Shown here piece by piece: positions 7,777 to 16,219 of a stretch of DNA of 64,000 bases. The notes under the pieces were generated by a model. It saw only the letters and a program-made list of their open reading frames with translations, was not told where the DNA came from and made no database searches. Every line of letters begins with the position of its first letter. The stretch's first letter is position 1. Source of the stretch: Kaiparowitsia implicata GSE-PSE-MK54-09C (GTDB lineage Bacteria; Cyanobacteriota; Cyanobacteriia; Elainellales; Elainellaceae); NCBI GenBank assembly GCA_019359435.1, contig JAHHHI010000067.1:62001-126000 (forward strand), written 5' to 3'. A program made the translations under genes and the position numbers.

Positions 7777-8269
7777 GAGTGCGCTATCAAAACGCCGCTG
7801 GTAGCAGGTTGCCTCTAGGTGATTGGATGTGCCACTCTGGGCGATCGCCCATTTCATCCGGAAATTGGCGCAAACATTTGCTATCCATAAATAGCCAGGT
7901 AGAACAAATAGATAAACTCGAAGTGCGAGCAAGTTTAAGAGCGATGCCGTGACGGCAATCCTTAGATAGTAATTCTCAGGAGGAACGAATTGGGTTTTGC
8001 AGCAGGACTGCACCATTCTCAACCCATCACTCGACAGGGCATCCAACTTTTGCAGTCCACTCATAGAAAAGCCGCTCCGTATCTGCCCCGTTTGGGAGAA
8101 GCGATGTCCTGAGCTTATCGAAGAGGGGCTGGAGGATGGAGATCTATGCTCTTCCCGCAGGGTGGGAAAATTTGCAAAACTGGGGTGCCCTTTCATTTAA
8201 CATTATTTAATGTTGATTTAATGTTGAATCGGGTTCCCATTTAACGGCTATGGGGATAGCGAGAGACAA
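7777..8269. other. Intergenic region with AATGTT repeats upstream of the next gene
   Basis: About 490 bp. A minus-strand frame of 161 codons spans most of it but overlaps the upstream gene and shows no domain, so it is not called. Near 8100-8125 is the CTGAGCTTATCGAAG motif often seen in dispersed bacterial repeats. The 3' end has a small operator-like repeat at 8199-8227. Confidence 0.45.
8199..8227. promoter_or_regulatory. Operator-like AATGTT repeats
   Basis: TTTAATGTTGA occurs twice in tandem (8206-8216 and 8217-8227), preceded by the inverted AACATTA at 8199-8205, about 43 bp upstream of the start of the 8270 gene. The arrangement suggests a regulator site, but no regulator is linked. 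Confidence 0.4.
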
Positions 8270-8917
8270 ATGGCTAGAAAAAACGGGTTAATTTTGCTGG
8301 GATGGGTCATCATCGGCAGCGTGGTTGGGGGTGTGGCTGCTGCCACAATGTCTGTGCACCAAGCCTCGCAAGTGCCCGACTGGTATGCAGAAACGGCTCC
8401 CGCAGATGTACCAGAACCGGAACGGAGTGTAGAATCGTCTCTGCCTGCTGATGCCGTGGCGCTCAGCAGCGCAGAGCTTCAAGAATGGGTGGAAGGGACA
8501 GTTGCTAACAGTAGCCCTGAACTGCGGCGCACGGCTGAGCAGCTCAACACTCGCATAGAAGACGGCAGGCTCAAGACCGGAACGGTCGTCAACTTATCAG
8601 AATTGCCCATTGATCAACTGCGGGGTCGTGAGCGCGAACTCGTAGAACGAGCGGTGAATCTTGTCCCTGGGTTGTCAAATCGCGACGTGTTTGTGGGCTT
8701 AGAAGGCAGCCCCAGCATTGAGAATGGCCAATTGTCGCTAGATCGCGACATGGTGGTGAAAGTGGGCAACCTCAGCTTGCCGTTATCGGTGGTGGCCCAG
8801 CAGTTAGGGCTATCACTGTCAGAGCTAGAGCAGCGGATTAATCAAGAATTGCAGGCAAAGGGTGTTGATATTGGCAGTGTGGAAGTGGTGGGCGATCGCC
8901 TGGTGATCCGAGAGTAG
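8270..8917 (+). CDS. Membrane-anchored hypothetical protein
   Basis: 215 residues with one N-terminal hydrophobic segment at ~5-27 (GLILLGWVIIGSVVGGVAAA) that would act as signal anchor. The remainder (30-215) is soluble. It has an acidic linker and a globular region with the regular pattern VGNLSLPLSVVAQQLGLSLS followed by ELEQRINQELQAKG. That part may be a helical hairpin packed on beta strands. I do not recognise the family. A HIP1 site lies inside the last codons. The gene stands alone between ~490 bp of non-coding DNA and the thioredoxin-fold gene 88 bp downstream on the same strand. Confidence 0.72.
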   Translation: MARKNGLILLGWVIIGSVVGGVAAATMSVHQASQVPDWYAETAPADVPEPERSVESSLPADAVALSSAELQEWVEGTVANSSPELRRTAEQLNTRIEDGRLKTGTVVNLSELPIDQLRGRERELVERAVNLVPGLSNRDVFVGLEGSPSIENGQLSLDRDMVVKVGNLSLPLSVVAQQLGLSLSELEQRINQELQAKGVDIGSVEVVGDRLVIRE

Positions 8918-9005
8918 GGATTGGGCAAATGGGATGATTTTTCTAGCTACGGCCTCGCGGTAGACTCGAGGGACAGGCTCTGTCGTCCTTTTACTCCCCA
9001 CTGCT

Positions 9006-11141
9006 ATGCCGAACCGTCTTGCCCAAGCTCAAAGTTTGTATCTGCGAAAGCATGCCGAAAACCCGATCGACTGGTGGTCGTGGAGCGATGAGGCAATCGC
9101 CGCTGCCCGCGCTGACAACAAACCGATTTTTCTGTCGATCGGCTATTCGAGCTGCCACTGGTGCACGGTGATGGAAGGCGAAGCGTTCTCAGATGGGGCG
9201 ATCGCCGACTACATGAACGCCAACTTCCTCCCGATCAAGGTTGACCGAGAAGAACGGCCTGACATCGATAGCATCTACATGCAGGCGTTGCAGTTGATGA
9301 CGGGACAGGGCGGCTGGCCGCTCAACATATTTTTATCACCCGATGATTTGGTGCCGTTCTATGGCGGCACCTATTTTCCTGTCGATGCGCGCTATGGGCG
9401 ACCGGGCTTTTTGCAGGTGCTGCAGGCATTGCGCCAGTTTTACGATACCGAGCAGGGTAAGGTGCAGTCGGTTAAGAGTGAGATCTTGCAGCGGTTGCAG
9501 CAGGCATCTGGGGCAGAGGCCGCGACCGATCTCTCTGAAACGCTGCTGCGTGATGGGCTTGAGTATAGCGCCGGGGTGATCTCGTCCACTAGTATGGGGC
9601 CGAGTTTTCCCATGATTCCCTACGGCATGGCGGCAGTGCACGGCATCCGGTTTGCCTCAGACGAGGCTCGCTACAATGCTGCCGATGCCTGTCGCAAGCG
9701 GGGGCTAAACCTAGCGCTGGGCGGTATTTTTGACCAGGTGGCGGGTGGATTTCATCGCTACACGGTAGATCCCACCTGGACGGTGCCCCACTTTGAAAAG
9801 ATGCTCTATGACAATGGGCAGATTGTGGAATTTTTGGCGGAGTTGTGGGCGGCAGGCGAGCAGGAACCGGCCTTTGAGCGGGCGATCGCCCATACAGTGA
9901 AGTGGCTCACGCGCGAGATGACCAGCACCGACGGCTACTTTTATGCCGCGCAGGATGCAGACAGTTTTGTAACTGCAGACGATGCAGAGCCTGAGGAAGG
10001 CGCGTTCTATGTCTGGCGCTATGAAGAATTAACAGAGCATCTGACTGCCGAAGAACTGGCCGAGCTGACGGAGCAGTTTACCGTAGAGGAGCGCGGCAAC
10101 TTTGAAGGCCGCATTGTGCTGCAACGTCGCCAGCCAGGCCCTTTGAGCGATCGCCTAGAAGGGGCATTGCGCAAGCTGTTTAAGGTGCGCTATGGCGCTC
10201 CAGACTTGGGCACCTTTCCCCCGGCTCCCAGCAATGCGGTTGCCAAAGCCTATCGCTGGGGCGGGCGAATTCCCGCTGTGACTGATACAAAGATGATTGT
10301 GGCCTGGAACAGCCTGATGATTTCGGGGCTGACTCGAGCAGCTATGGGGTTTGAACGGCCCGACTGGCTAGAGGTGGCGATCGCCGCCACCCGCTTTATC
10401 CTCAACCATCAGCAAGAGGGCGATCGCCTGCATCGGCTTAACTACGACGGGCACGCTAGCGTCATTGCCCAAGCAGAGGACTATGCCCTGCTGATCAAAG
10501 CGCTGCTCGATTTGCATCAGGCTTGCCTGCTGCGAGGCACCACGCCCACAGCCCCTACTGCGCCCGCGTTAGAACAGGCCGAGGCCGCTGATGCAATTAC
10601 CCCAAAAATTTCCTTCGATACCGCGTCGTCAGCTTACTGGCTTAGCCATGCGCTCAAGCTCCAAGCCGAGTTTGATACATACCTGTGGAGCGCCGACTTG
10701 GGCGGATACTACAATACCGATGCCCGGGCTGATTTGGTAGTGCGCGAACGCAGTGCCGATGATAACGCTACGCCGTCTGCCAATGGGGTGGCGATCGCCA
10801 ATTTGGTGCGGCTCTTTCTGATTACTGGAGACCTGGACTACCTGCACCGCGCCGAGCAAGCGCTCAAAGCCTTTAGCAGCCTCATGGAGCGATCGCCCTC
10901 CCAATGCCCCAGCCTCTTCACAGCCCTCGATTGGTTCCGCAATGCCACGCTGATTCGCGCTAGGCCAGAGCATCTTGCGCCCCTGCTGCGCCAGCCGTTG
11001 CCCACCGCTCAACTGCAGTTAGAGTTTGAGCTGCCAGAGGGGGCGATCGCCCTTGTATGTCAGGGGTTAAGCTGCAATGAGCCCGCGACGAGCCTCGCCC
11101 AGATGCAGGCGCAAATTGCAGACAGCCTCTGCCGTGCCTGA
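9006..11141 (+). CDS. SPATA20/YyaL-family protein: thioredoxin-like DUF255 domain fused to a glycosidase-like barrel
   Basis: 711 residues, full length for the family. The N-terminal ~160 residues form the thioredoxin-like DUF255 domain with the redox motif CHWC at residues 50-53, in the context SIGYSSCHWCTVMEGEAF, followed by NFLPIKVDREERPD and GGWPLNIFLSPD. Residues ~190-700 form a helical (alpha/alpha)6-type barrel with WTVPHFEKMLYDNGQIV and YFYAAQDADSFV. Members are widespread, cytosolic and poorly characterised; a reductase or isomerase role is often suggested. It is monocistronic here. The start ATG at 9006 directly precedes the conserved NRLAQAQSLYLRKHAENPID. Confidence 0.93.
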   Translation: MPNRLAQAQSLYLRKHAENPIDWWSWSDEAIAAARADNKPIFLSIGYSSCHWCTVMEGEAFSDGAIADYMNANFLPIKVDREERPDIDSIYMQALQLMTGQGGWPLNIFLSPDDLVPFYGGTYFPVDARYGRPGFLQVLQALRQFYDTEQGKVQSVKSEILQRLQQASGAEAATDLSETLLRDGLEYSAGVISSTSMGPSFPMIPYGMAAVHGIRFASDEARYNAADACRKRGLNLALGGIFDQVAGGFHRYTVDPTWTVPHFEKMLYDNGQIVEFLAELWAAGEQEPAFERAIAHTVKWLTREMTSTDGYFYAAQDADSFVTADDAEPEEGAFYVWRYEELTEHLTAEELAELTEQFTVEERGNFEGRIVLQRRQPGPLSDRLEGALRKLFKVRYGAPDLGTFPPAPSNAVAKAYRWGGRIPAVTDTKMIVAWNSLMISGLTRAAMGFERPDWLEVAIAATRFILNHQQEGDRLHRLNYDGHASVIAQAEDYALLIKALLDLHQACLLRGTTPTAPTAPALEQAEAADAITPKISFDTASSAYWLSHALKLQAEFDTYLWSADLGGYYNTDARADLVVRERSADDNATPSANGVAIANLVRLFLITGDLDYLHRAEQALKAFSSLMERSPSQCPSLFTALDWFRNATLIRARPEHLAPLLRQPLPTAQLQLEFELPEGAIALVCQGLSCNEPATSLAQMQAQIADSLCRA

Positions 11142-11571
11142 ATTACAGCATGATTTGGAAGGCCGGGTGCGATCGCCCAATCAAGCTGGGTTTCATGCTG
11201 CACGCCATCCTGGCTCATCTTCCTCCAGTAAATCACGCACAAAAGTTTGAATCTTTCTAAAGAAGTCTGCTAAATTTGGGTAGTTTAGCGGACGTAAATT
11301 CACTAATCGGTTTTACAAAGGCTCTATTCAGTGCTCTGGGTCGAATTCCCCATTTGGGGTGATGTTGGCCTCATCAGCTCGGACTTAAGCTATGGCTTAC
11401 GGTGCTTCTTGACGCTGGTGGCTGATTGGCCGCATCCAAGCAGGTTTGGCATTGGTTTTTCTAGATTTTGTCTGGAAACAGAATGCGTGACCGTGAAGTA
11501 AAGTAGCAGACCTACTGAAACGCCTTCTAAATCTTTGCTGTAACGGACTAGCTATAACGGACTACTGGCCT
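11142..11571. other. Intergenic stretch, nothing specific
   Basis: About 430 bp without an ORF of note. The only structure seen is the short direct repeat TAACGGACTA (twice near 11540-11565) just upstream of the small ORF; it may be promoter sequence. Confidence 0.4.
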
Positions 11572-11787
11572 ATGCTGTCGCTCAACCCTACTGCTGCTTA
11601 CGATCTCGAAACCTGCATTCGCAACGCGCTGACCGCAGGAGAATTGACGCCTGATGCTCAACAGCATATTCACCAGCTCACTGCCGGGGATGGACTCTCT
11701 CGCCGAGATCAAGCACTGCTGGCGCTGCTAGAAGATGCGATCGCCGATGGCTGTGTGCAGGCATCCTCCTCCCCCACCTCGGCCTAG
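11572..11787 (+). CDS. Small conserved-looking hypothetical protein (71 aa)
   Basis: 71 residues, mostly helical and acidic (YDLETCIRNALTAGELTPDA, then DGLSRRDQALLALLEDAIAD). It has normal codon use and an internal HIP1 site. It resembles other short cyanobacterial proteins of unknown function that end shortly after a helix-loop-helix. The stop codon TAG is formed by the CTAG target of element A copy 2, so the insertion lies exactly at the 3' end and leaves the reading frame unchanged. Function unknown. Confidence 0.6.
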   Translation: MLSLNPTAAYDLETCIRNALTAGELTPDAQQHIHQLTAGDGLSRRDQALLALLEDAIADGCVQASSSPTSA

Positions 11788-11910
11788 GGCGTGTCATCAA
11801 TTCCAACCAAACGCCTGATGCTATGAGCGTTGCCACGCCTGACCCAAAAACCAGGCTAGGAGCTGTGACGGTTGATTTCTGGGATGTCAGAGGCTAATTG
11901 ATGACAGCCC
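11788..11910. mobile_element. Small non-autonomous element A (MITE), copy 2, 123 bp
   Basis: Same length, ends and orientation as the copies at 2729 and 26505. CTAG flanks it at 11784-11787 and 11911-11914. Differences from copy 1 are a handful of substitutions (for example CCTGACCC for CCCAACCC). The low divergence means the copies spread recently or are maintained by conversion. Confidence 0.87.
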
Positions 11911-12280
11911 CTAGCCCTACTGAATTTCAACAATTGGTTCATGATAAGAGAGGTGTATGGCAACATGCACCTCTTTTGTTGTGGTCGAGAATGCCTTGGC
12001 TTGACTGGATAGAGAGCGGGTGTAGGGCCGGGGGCAGCCGCGTTCAGAACAAAATCGCGATGGATAGTGCGGCGGATAGTGCGGCGATCGCCCCGCGCTC
12101 AACTGATTTAACCCACCTGCGTCTGACCGGCTCCGCTGAATCAACGTTCGTCATGGGATAGAACCAAGACCGAGCTAGCTAGCTACGGGCTACGCCATGA
12201 GGCGTTAACCTATGACCACAGCACAGAAAATGCGGTTGCTAGCGCCAAGACTAGACTGAACCGATCAGTGAGGCAGGGGA
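11911..12280. other. Intergenic stretch before the MFS gene
   Basis: About 370 bp without a supported gene. A 1-bp-out-of-phase AGCTAGCTAGCTA run at ~12174-12186 is the only local repeat. The promoter of the MFS gene should lie here. Confidence 0.4.
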
Positions 12281-13525
12281 GTGCAGGTATTTCGATATTT
12301 AGATCAGACCACGCGGAGCAATCTGATCGTGCTGTTCGCGGCGGGGCTGCTATTTTGGGCGGCGATCGCCTCAATTTTGCCAACGCTACCCGTCTATGTA
12401 GAATCGACCGGGGCAAACAGCCAAACCATTGGCTGGGTCATGGGGATGTTTGCGGTGGGGTTGCTGGCCTCGCGGGCTCACCTGGCACGGTTGGCCGACA
12501 GCCGGGGTCGCAAAATCGTGATGCTGATAGGCATGGTCGCGGTGGCAACGGCTCCGCTGGGCTACGTGCTCACCACGTCTATTCCGCTGCTGATGCTGCT
12601 GCGCGCATTTCACGGCATCAGCATTGCGGCTTTTGCGCTGGCCTATAGCGCCTTGGTGATCGACCTATCACCGGCGGAGTTTCGGGGTGAGTTGATTGGC
12701 TATATGAGCTTGGTTAACCCCGTCGGCATGGGGCTTGGGCCTGCCATTGGCGGGTTTGTGCTGCAAGAGGCGGGGTTTGCCCCGGCCTTTTGGGTGGCGG
12801 CGATCGCCGGATTTGTGGGCCTGGGGTTTACGCTCAACGTGCGCGAACCGCCCATCCCCAAAGCCGAAACTCAGGGACAATCCCTGCTAGATTTTTGGGT
12901 CACGCTGGTGCGACCCCACATCCGCACTCCAGCACTGGTGCTGTTTATGATTGGGCTGTCCTTTGGGGCGCTGACCACCTTTGTGCCGCTGCTCGTGCGC
13001 GAAGCAGGGCTAACGCTCAATGTAGGGCTGTTTTATTCCACAGCGGCGATCGCCGGGTTTGGCATTCGACTCATTGCCGGACGCGCTTCAGATCGGATCG
13101 GGCGAGGGCCATTCATTACCCTGAGCCTGGTGCTCTATATGCTGTCGATGGTGGCTCTATGGCGCGCCACAACGCCCATGGATTTTATGCTGGCAGGCTT
13201 TATCGAAGGCGGCGCAGCCGGAATTCTGATTCCGATGATGGCAGTGCTGATGGCCGATCGCTCGCTGCCCCACGAGCGGGGCAAAACCTTTAGCCTATGC
13301 ATGGTGGGGTTTGATTTAGGCATTGCTCTGGCAGGGCCGATTCTAGGGGCGATCGCCCTCTACACCAGCTACCGAGCCCTATTTGGGATCTGCGCCCTAC
13401 TCTGTCTGATCGCGCTGGGCATCTTCCTCAGCCTGTCGGGCAAAAACCTGTTGGGATCGGTACGATTTGCTTTGGGGCGAGGGGAGGATGCCTATGCGGT
13501 CGAGCCTACATCCTCCATTGGATAA
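12281..13525 (+). CDS. MFS transporter
   Basis: 414 residues with about 12 predicted membrane helices, the standard major facilitator size. The loop after helix 2 contains ARLADSRGRK, the conserved MFS motif A (DRxGRK type). The second half repeats it as AGRASDRIGRGPF. Such proteins move small solutes or drugs with proton symport or antiport in the inner membrane; the substrate is unknown. The start is GTG at 12281, chosen because the frame opens there and helix 1 follows within 15 residues (NLIVLFAAGLLFWAAI). No neighbouring gene indicates a pathway. Confidence 0.88.
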   Translation: MQVFRYLDQTTRSNLIVLFAAGLLFWAAIASILPTLPVYVESTGANSQTIGWVMGMFAVGLLASRAHLARLADSRGRKIVMLIGMVAVATAPLGYVLTTSIPLLMLLRAFHGISIAAFALAYSALVIDLSPAEFRGELIGYMSLVNPVGMGLGPAIGGFVLQEAGFAPAFWVAAIAGFVGLGFTLNVREPPIPKAETQGQSLLDFWVTLVRPHIRTPALVLFMIGLSFGALTTFVPLLVREAGLTLNVGLFYSTAAIAGFGIRLIAGRASDRIGRGPFITLSLVLYMLSMVALWRATTPMDFMLAGFIEGGAAGILIPMMAVLMADRSLPHERGKTFSLCMVGFDLGIALAGPILGAIALYTSYRALFGICALLCLIALGIFLSLSGKNLLGSVRFALGRGEDAYAVEPTSSIG

Positions 13526-13749
13526 GTCCTGTTCAATTCACCTATGCTTGACTATTGGTTCTGGCTCCTGAGAGCGCTGCCAGAAAGGCCCCGTATGCTG
13601 TGCGGCTTCGAGCGCACTGACGGTTTACGCGCCTGGGCAGATTGGCTTGGACTGTCCCCAGTCGATCTGTCTGGCTCCTTCAGGCCACTGCACTATCTAC
13701 GAACGCGCTGACTCCGCCAGGCCTGAAGATATCTACAAATACCTACAAA

Positions 13750-13777
13750 AATGGGGAAGGCGATCGCCTTCCCCATT
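13750..13777 (-). terminator. tRNA-Arg terminator with HIP1 at the apex
   Basis: A perfect 28-bp palindrome, centred on GCGATCGC and flanked by GGGGAA/TTCCCC, is followed on the minus strand by TTTTTG. It lies 5 bp downstream of the minus-strand tRNA-Arg, as expected for a Rho-independent terminator. Confidence 0.8.
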
Positions 13778-13781
13778 TGAC

Positions 13782-13854
13782 GGGCTAGGAGGGATTCGAA
13801 CCCCCGACACCGTGGTCCGTAGCCACGTGCTCTAGTCCACTGAGCTACAAGCCC
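13782..13854 (-). tRNA. tRNA-Arg (anticodon ACG)
   Basis: On the minus strand a 73-nt cloverleaf is readable. The acceptor GGGCTTG pairs with CTAGCCC (one T-T mismatch). The D stem is GCTC/GAGC. The anticodon stem CGTGG/CCACG holds the loop CTACGGA, giving anticodon ACG. The T arm carries TTCGAAT. ACG (with A34 normally edited to inosine) reads CGN arginine codons. CCA is not encoded. Confidence 0.95.
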
Positions 13855-14005
13855 TTGCTTTCGAATATTGATAATAACATACATGCCCTGCCCATTGTTA
13901 CCCATTTGCTTTAGGAATTTGTGAGAACCTGCCGCTTGAGGCCATGCCTATCCTCCATTTCACCCCTTCTTGGGCGTTGAGCGATTGGCGATAGACAGGA
14001 CATAC

Positions 14006-14065
14006 AGGGTTTTGGGACGCCGCACGACGCGCAGTGTCCCAAAACCCTCTTCGCCCGAACTGACG
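14006..14065. repeat. Palindromic repeat (REP-like family), copy 1
   Basis: AGGGTTTTGGGAC at 14006-14018 pairs with GTCCCAAAACCCT at 14036-14048 around an imperfect core, and is followed by CTTCGCCCGAACTGACG (14049-14065). The same palindrome plus trailing 17-mer (15 of 17 identical) occurs at 40109-40168 with a different core. It lies between tRNA-Arg and moaC. Confidence 0.8.
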
Positions 14066-14104
14066 CTACATTATTCTGAACGTATTTAAATCTGGAGACC
14101 TGTT

Positions 14105-14638
14105 ATGTCTGATCGCGCATCGCGTCCGCTGACTCACCTTGACGCCACCGGACAGGCGCAGATGGTGGATGTATCAGCTAAAGCCGCAACGGTGCGACAG
14201 GCCACAGCTGCTGGGCAAGTTCGGATGCAGGCCGACACACTAGCCGCCATTCAGGCCGGGAATGCACCCAAAGGGGATGTGGTGGCGATCGCCCGTCTGG
14301 CTGGCATCATGGCGGCCAAGCAAACTGCCACGCTCATCCCCCTATGCCACCCCCTCCCGCTACAAAAGGTCGAGGTGCAGATTACCCCCGACTCAGCCCT
14401 GCCGGGCTACCGCATTGAAGCCACCGTCAAAACCAAAGCTGAAACCGGGGTAGAAATGGAAGCGCTAACTGCCGTTTCTGTGGCAGCACTGACGCTCTAC
14501 GACATGGCTAAGGCGCTAGAAAAATCCATGCAGATCGAGGCGATTCACCTGGTGAGCAAGCAGGGCGGCAAGTCAGGAGATTATGTCGCACCGCCCCAGG
14601 CAACCCCTAAAATAGAGAAGACCCAACTTACTGAGTGA
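14105..14638 (+). CDS. moaC: Cyclic pyranopterin monophosphate synthase MoaC
   Basis: 177 residues, usual MoaC length. It converts the product of MoaA into cyclic pyranopterin monophosphate, the first stable intermediate of molybdenum cofactor synthesis. The family signature is intact: [20 protein letters not shown], then [14 protein letters not shown], and [15 protein letters not shown] with the catalytic aspartate-containing YDM. No other moa gene is next to it. A molybdopterin-binding oxidoreductase is encoded at 36751 in this same window. The downstream 2TM gene starts 9 bp after the stop, so the two may share a transcript. Confidence 0.96.
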   Translation: MSDRASRPLTHLDATGQAQMVDVSAKAATVRQATAAGQVRMQADTLAAIQAGNAPKGDVVAIARLAGIMAAKQTATLIPLCHPLPLQKVEVQITPDSALPGYRIEATVKTKAETGVEMEALTAVSVAALTLYDMAKALEKSMQIEAIHLVSKQGGKSGDYVAPPQATPKIEKTQLTE

Positions 14639-14647
14639 CGTTCGCTT

Positions 14648-14902
14648 ATGCCGCCGCGCTGGCCCCGACAACCCGACCGCAATGATCCCGCCTATCGCCG
14701 CCTCGATGACCGGATGAACTTTGCAATGCATGTGGCGATTTTTGGCGCTACCAACAGCGGGCTGTGGTTCTTCCACACTCTTAACCCTGAGCGGCTGATG
14801 AATGTGAGCATTGTGACAGGCGTGTGGCTAGTAGGGGTCGTGGCCCACGCGACCTATATTTTTGCGATCGCCCAATATTCTGACCCTGGCGCTAAGTCAT
14901 AA
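14648..14902 (+). CDS. 2TM-domain small membrane protein
   Basis: 84 residues with a positively charged N-terminus (PPRWPRQPDRND) and two membrane segments (NFAMHVAIFGATNSGLWFF and VSIVTGVWLVGVVAHATYIF), the layout of the cyanobacterial 2TM-domain family. The N-terminus is likely cytoplasmic by the positive-inside rule. No function is established. It starts 9 bp after moaC and is followed 23 bp later by a DUF3181 gene, so the three genes look like one operon. Confidence 0.75.
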   Translation: MPPRWPRQPDRNDPAYRRLDDRMNFAMHVAIFGATNSGLWFFHTLNPERLMNVSIVTGVWLVGVVAHATYIFAIAQYSDPGAKS

Positions 14903-14925
14903 CGCTAGCCCAAATGAGGTAAATC

Positions 14926-15234
14926 ATGTCTTATGCCAACAGTTCTGAAGCGGTCGAGGCCCTCGCCGCTGAAATCGGCAAAAACGTGTATCTAGACATT
15001 GCCAAGTGGCATCTATACCTACGCGAGACCGCCTTGCATACGCGGTTAGCCAATACATTCTATCCCATGATGGCGAACGGCACCATTGCAGAAGCAGATG
15101 TGGCGCAGGCGCTATCGGGAATGACAGTAGATGTAGGCGGCGGCAAACGGGCGATCGCCCTGACCGATTTTCTACCCACCGCATCCATTCAAGAACTGCT
15201 CCGCACCCTCGAAGACTTCCAGCACGATCTGTAG
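14926..15234 (+). CDS. DUF3181-family protein (cyanobacterial, thylakoid-associated)
   Basis: 102 residues. NSSEAVEALAAEIGKNVYLD followed by IAKWHLYLRETALHTRLANT matches the DUF3181 family as I recall it, a small cyanobacteria- and plastid-restricted family. The C-terminus has the regular FLPTASIQELLRTLEDFQ helix. No enzymatic motif or membrane helix is visible. Placed third in the probable moaC operon. The function is unknown; the thylakoid link is family annotation, not something seen here. Confidence 0.78.
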   Translation: MSYANSSEAVEALAAEIGKNVYLDIAKWHLYLRETALHTRLANTFYPMMANGTIAEADVAQALSGMTVDVGGGKRAIALTDFLPTASIQELLRTLEDFQHDL

Positions 15235-15333
15235 CGGCACTGGTTAGGAGCGCATTAGCGGATTGGGCAGACAAGACGAGACCCGATGGCATTGTGGAAC
15301 CCGCATAGCGCAAGTTTCACAATGCTTTTTGTT

Positions 15334-15399
15334 GCCTCGGGGGTCTAGGGGACGTGCTTCGTCCCCTAACGGAGGTTCGGGGGGACGTCCCCCCGAGGC
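15334..15399. repeat. Nested palindromes (dispersed cyanobacterial repeat)
   Basis: An outer arm pair, GCCTCGGGGG (15334-15343) with CCCCCGAGGC (15390-15399), encloses a hairpin TAGGGGACG/CGTCCCCTA (15346-15368). The 20-bp perfect palindrome TCGGGGGGACGTCCCCCCGA (15377-15396) overlaps the right outer arm. It lies between convergent genes and may also terminate transcription. Confidence 0.8.
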
Positions 15400-15451
15400 T
15401 TGGTTCTGCCGCCCATTCTTAGCCCAACATCAGGCTTGTCCTAAGCGGAGG

Positions 15452-16006
15452 TTATTCCTGAATTTCTAGCGTGCTCAGGATAGTAGCGCAGGTGTCTCGC
15501 GCTTGCTCAAAATTCTCATCCAGTGCACCACAGGTGAGGGCATAGCCCGTAGAAGGCGAGGCTACAATGCGCTGTAGCAGGCGCACCGGGGGCATCGAGT
15601 CCATTCGCGATTCCACCTCAGCCCCTTCCATTGCGCCAATTTGCAGAGGTTCTTGACTCAGCACGGTGATCCCAGCATTGTTTAAAAACTCCACGCTGTT
15701 TTCGAGATAGGCTTCCTGATCTGCCGGGTCAATAGGCTCAGTCACCAGATTGACCAACACCAGCCCACCGACGCCACTATATTGGGCAACGACAGACACA
15801 TTGCCAGTGCTAGATTCGCTGGGTTCAGTCGCTTGAAAACCCGGCGGTACTGCAAATGACCAAGCATCGGCATCAACCGTCTGGTAGCCTTGGGGCACTT
15901 CTGCAATTACTATCGACTGGGATTCGGGCGTGTTGGCAGTAGCCGAAACGCTGCTCACAAAGGGAACCGCGAACAGCAGCAGAGCAGGCGCGAGGAGATG
16001 TAATTT
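15452..16006 (-). CDS. Exported hypothetical protein (PsbP/DUF1795-like fold suspected)
   Basis: 184 residues from the ATG at 16006, chosen because a clear signal peptide starts there (KLHLLAPALLLFAVPFVSSV, cleavage near ATA). An in-frame upstream start at 16036 would add 10 residues. The mature part has the pattern WSFAVPPGFQ, GLVLVNLVTEP and a late pair of cysteines (LTCGALDENFEQARDTC) that could form a disulfide. The pattern suggests a PsbP- or DUF1795-like fold, which is weak. It is last in a minus-strand run behind the M4 protease and emfourin. Confidence 0.7.
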   Translation of the reverse strand, partial: KLHLLAPALLLFAVPFVSSVSATANTPESQSIVIAEVPQGYQTVDADAWSFAVPPGFQATEPSESSTGNVSVVAQYSGVGGLVLVNLVTEPIDPADQEAYLENSVEFLNNAGITVLSQEPLQIGAMEGAEVESRMDSMPPVRLLQRIVASPSTGYALTCGALDENFEQARDTCATILSTLEIQE

Positions 16007-16219
16007 CATAATGACAAGGATGGCAACAACAGACACCCCCCTATGCCCGCAGCCCTAGGCTGGGTGGCACAGAGGGTGAATCTGTAGTCTAGCCTAATGG
16101 CTTAGGCTGATATTGGCAGACCCGATACCAAAGGCGATCGCCCCTAAGTCCCCATGTCACAACCCATAGAGCGATCGCCTTAAGCTGATCTTAAAAATGA
16201 TTGCACCCTGACTACACAG

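Noticed and set aside
7711-8196. 161-codon minus-strand frame
   Set aside because: It overlaps the end of the 7183-7776 gene, shows no domain and spans repeat-like sequence; open frames of this size arise by chance in GC-rich DNA.
15377-15396. Palindrome considered as a phage attachment site
   Set aside because: No integrase, no tRNA overlap and no flanking duplication were seen.
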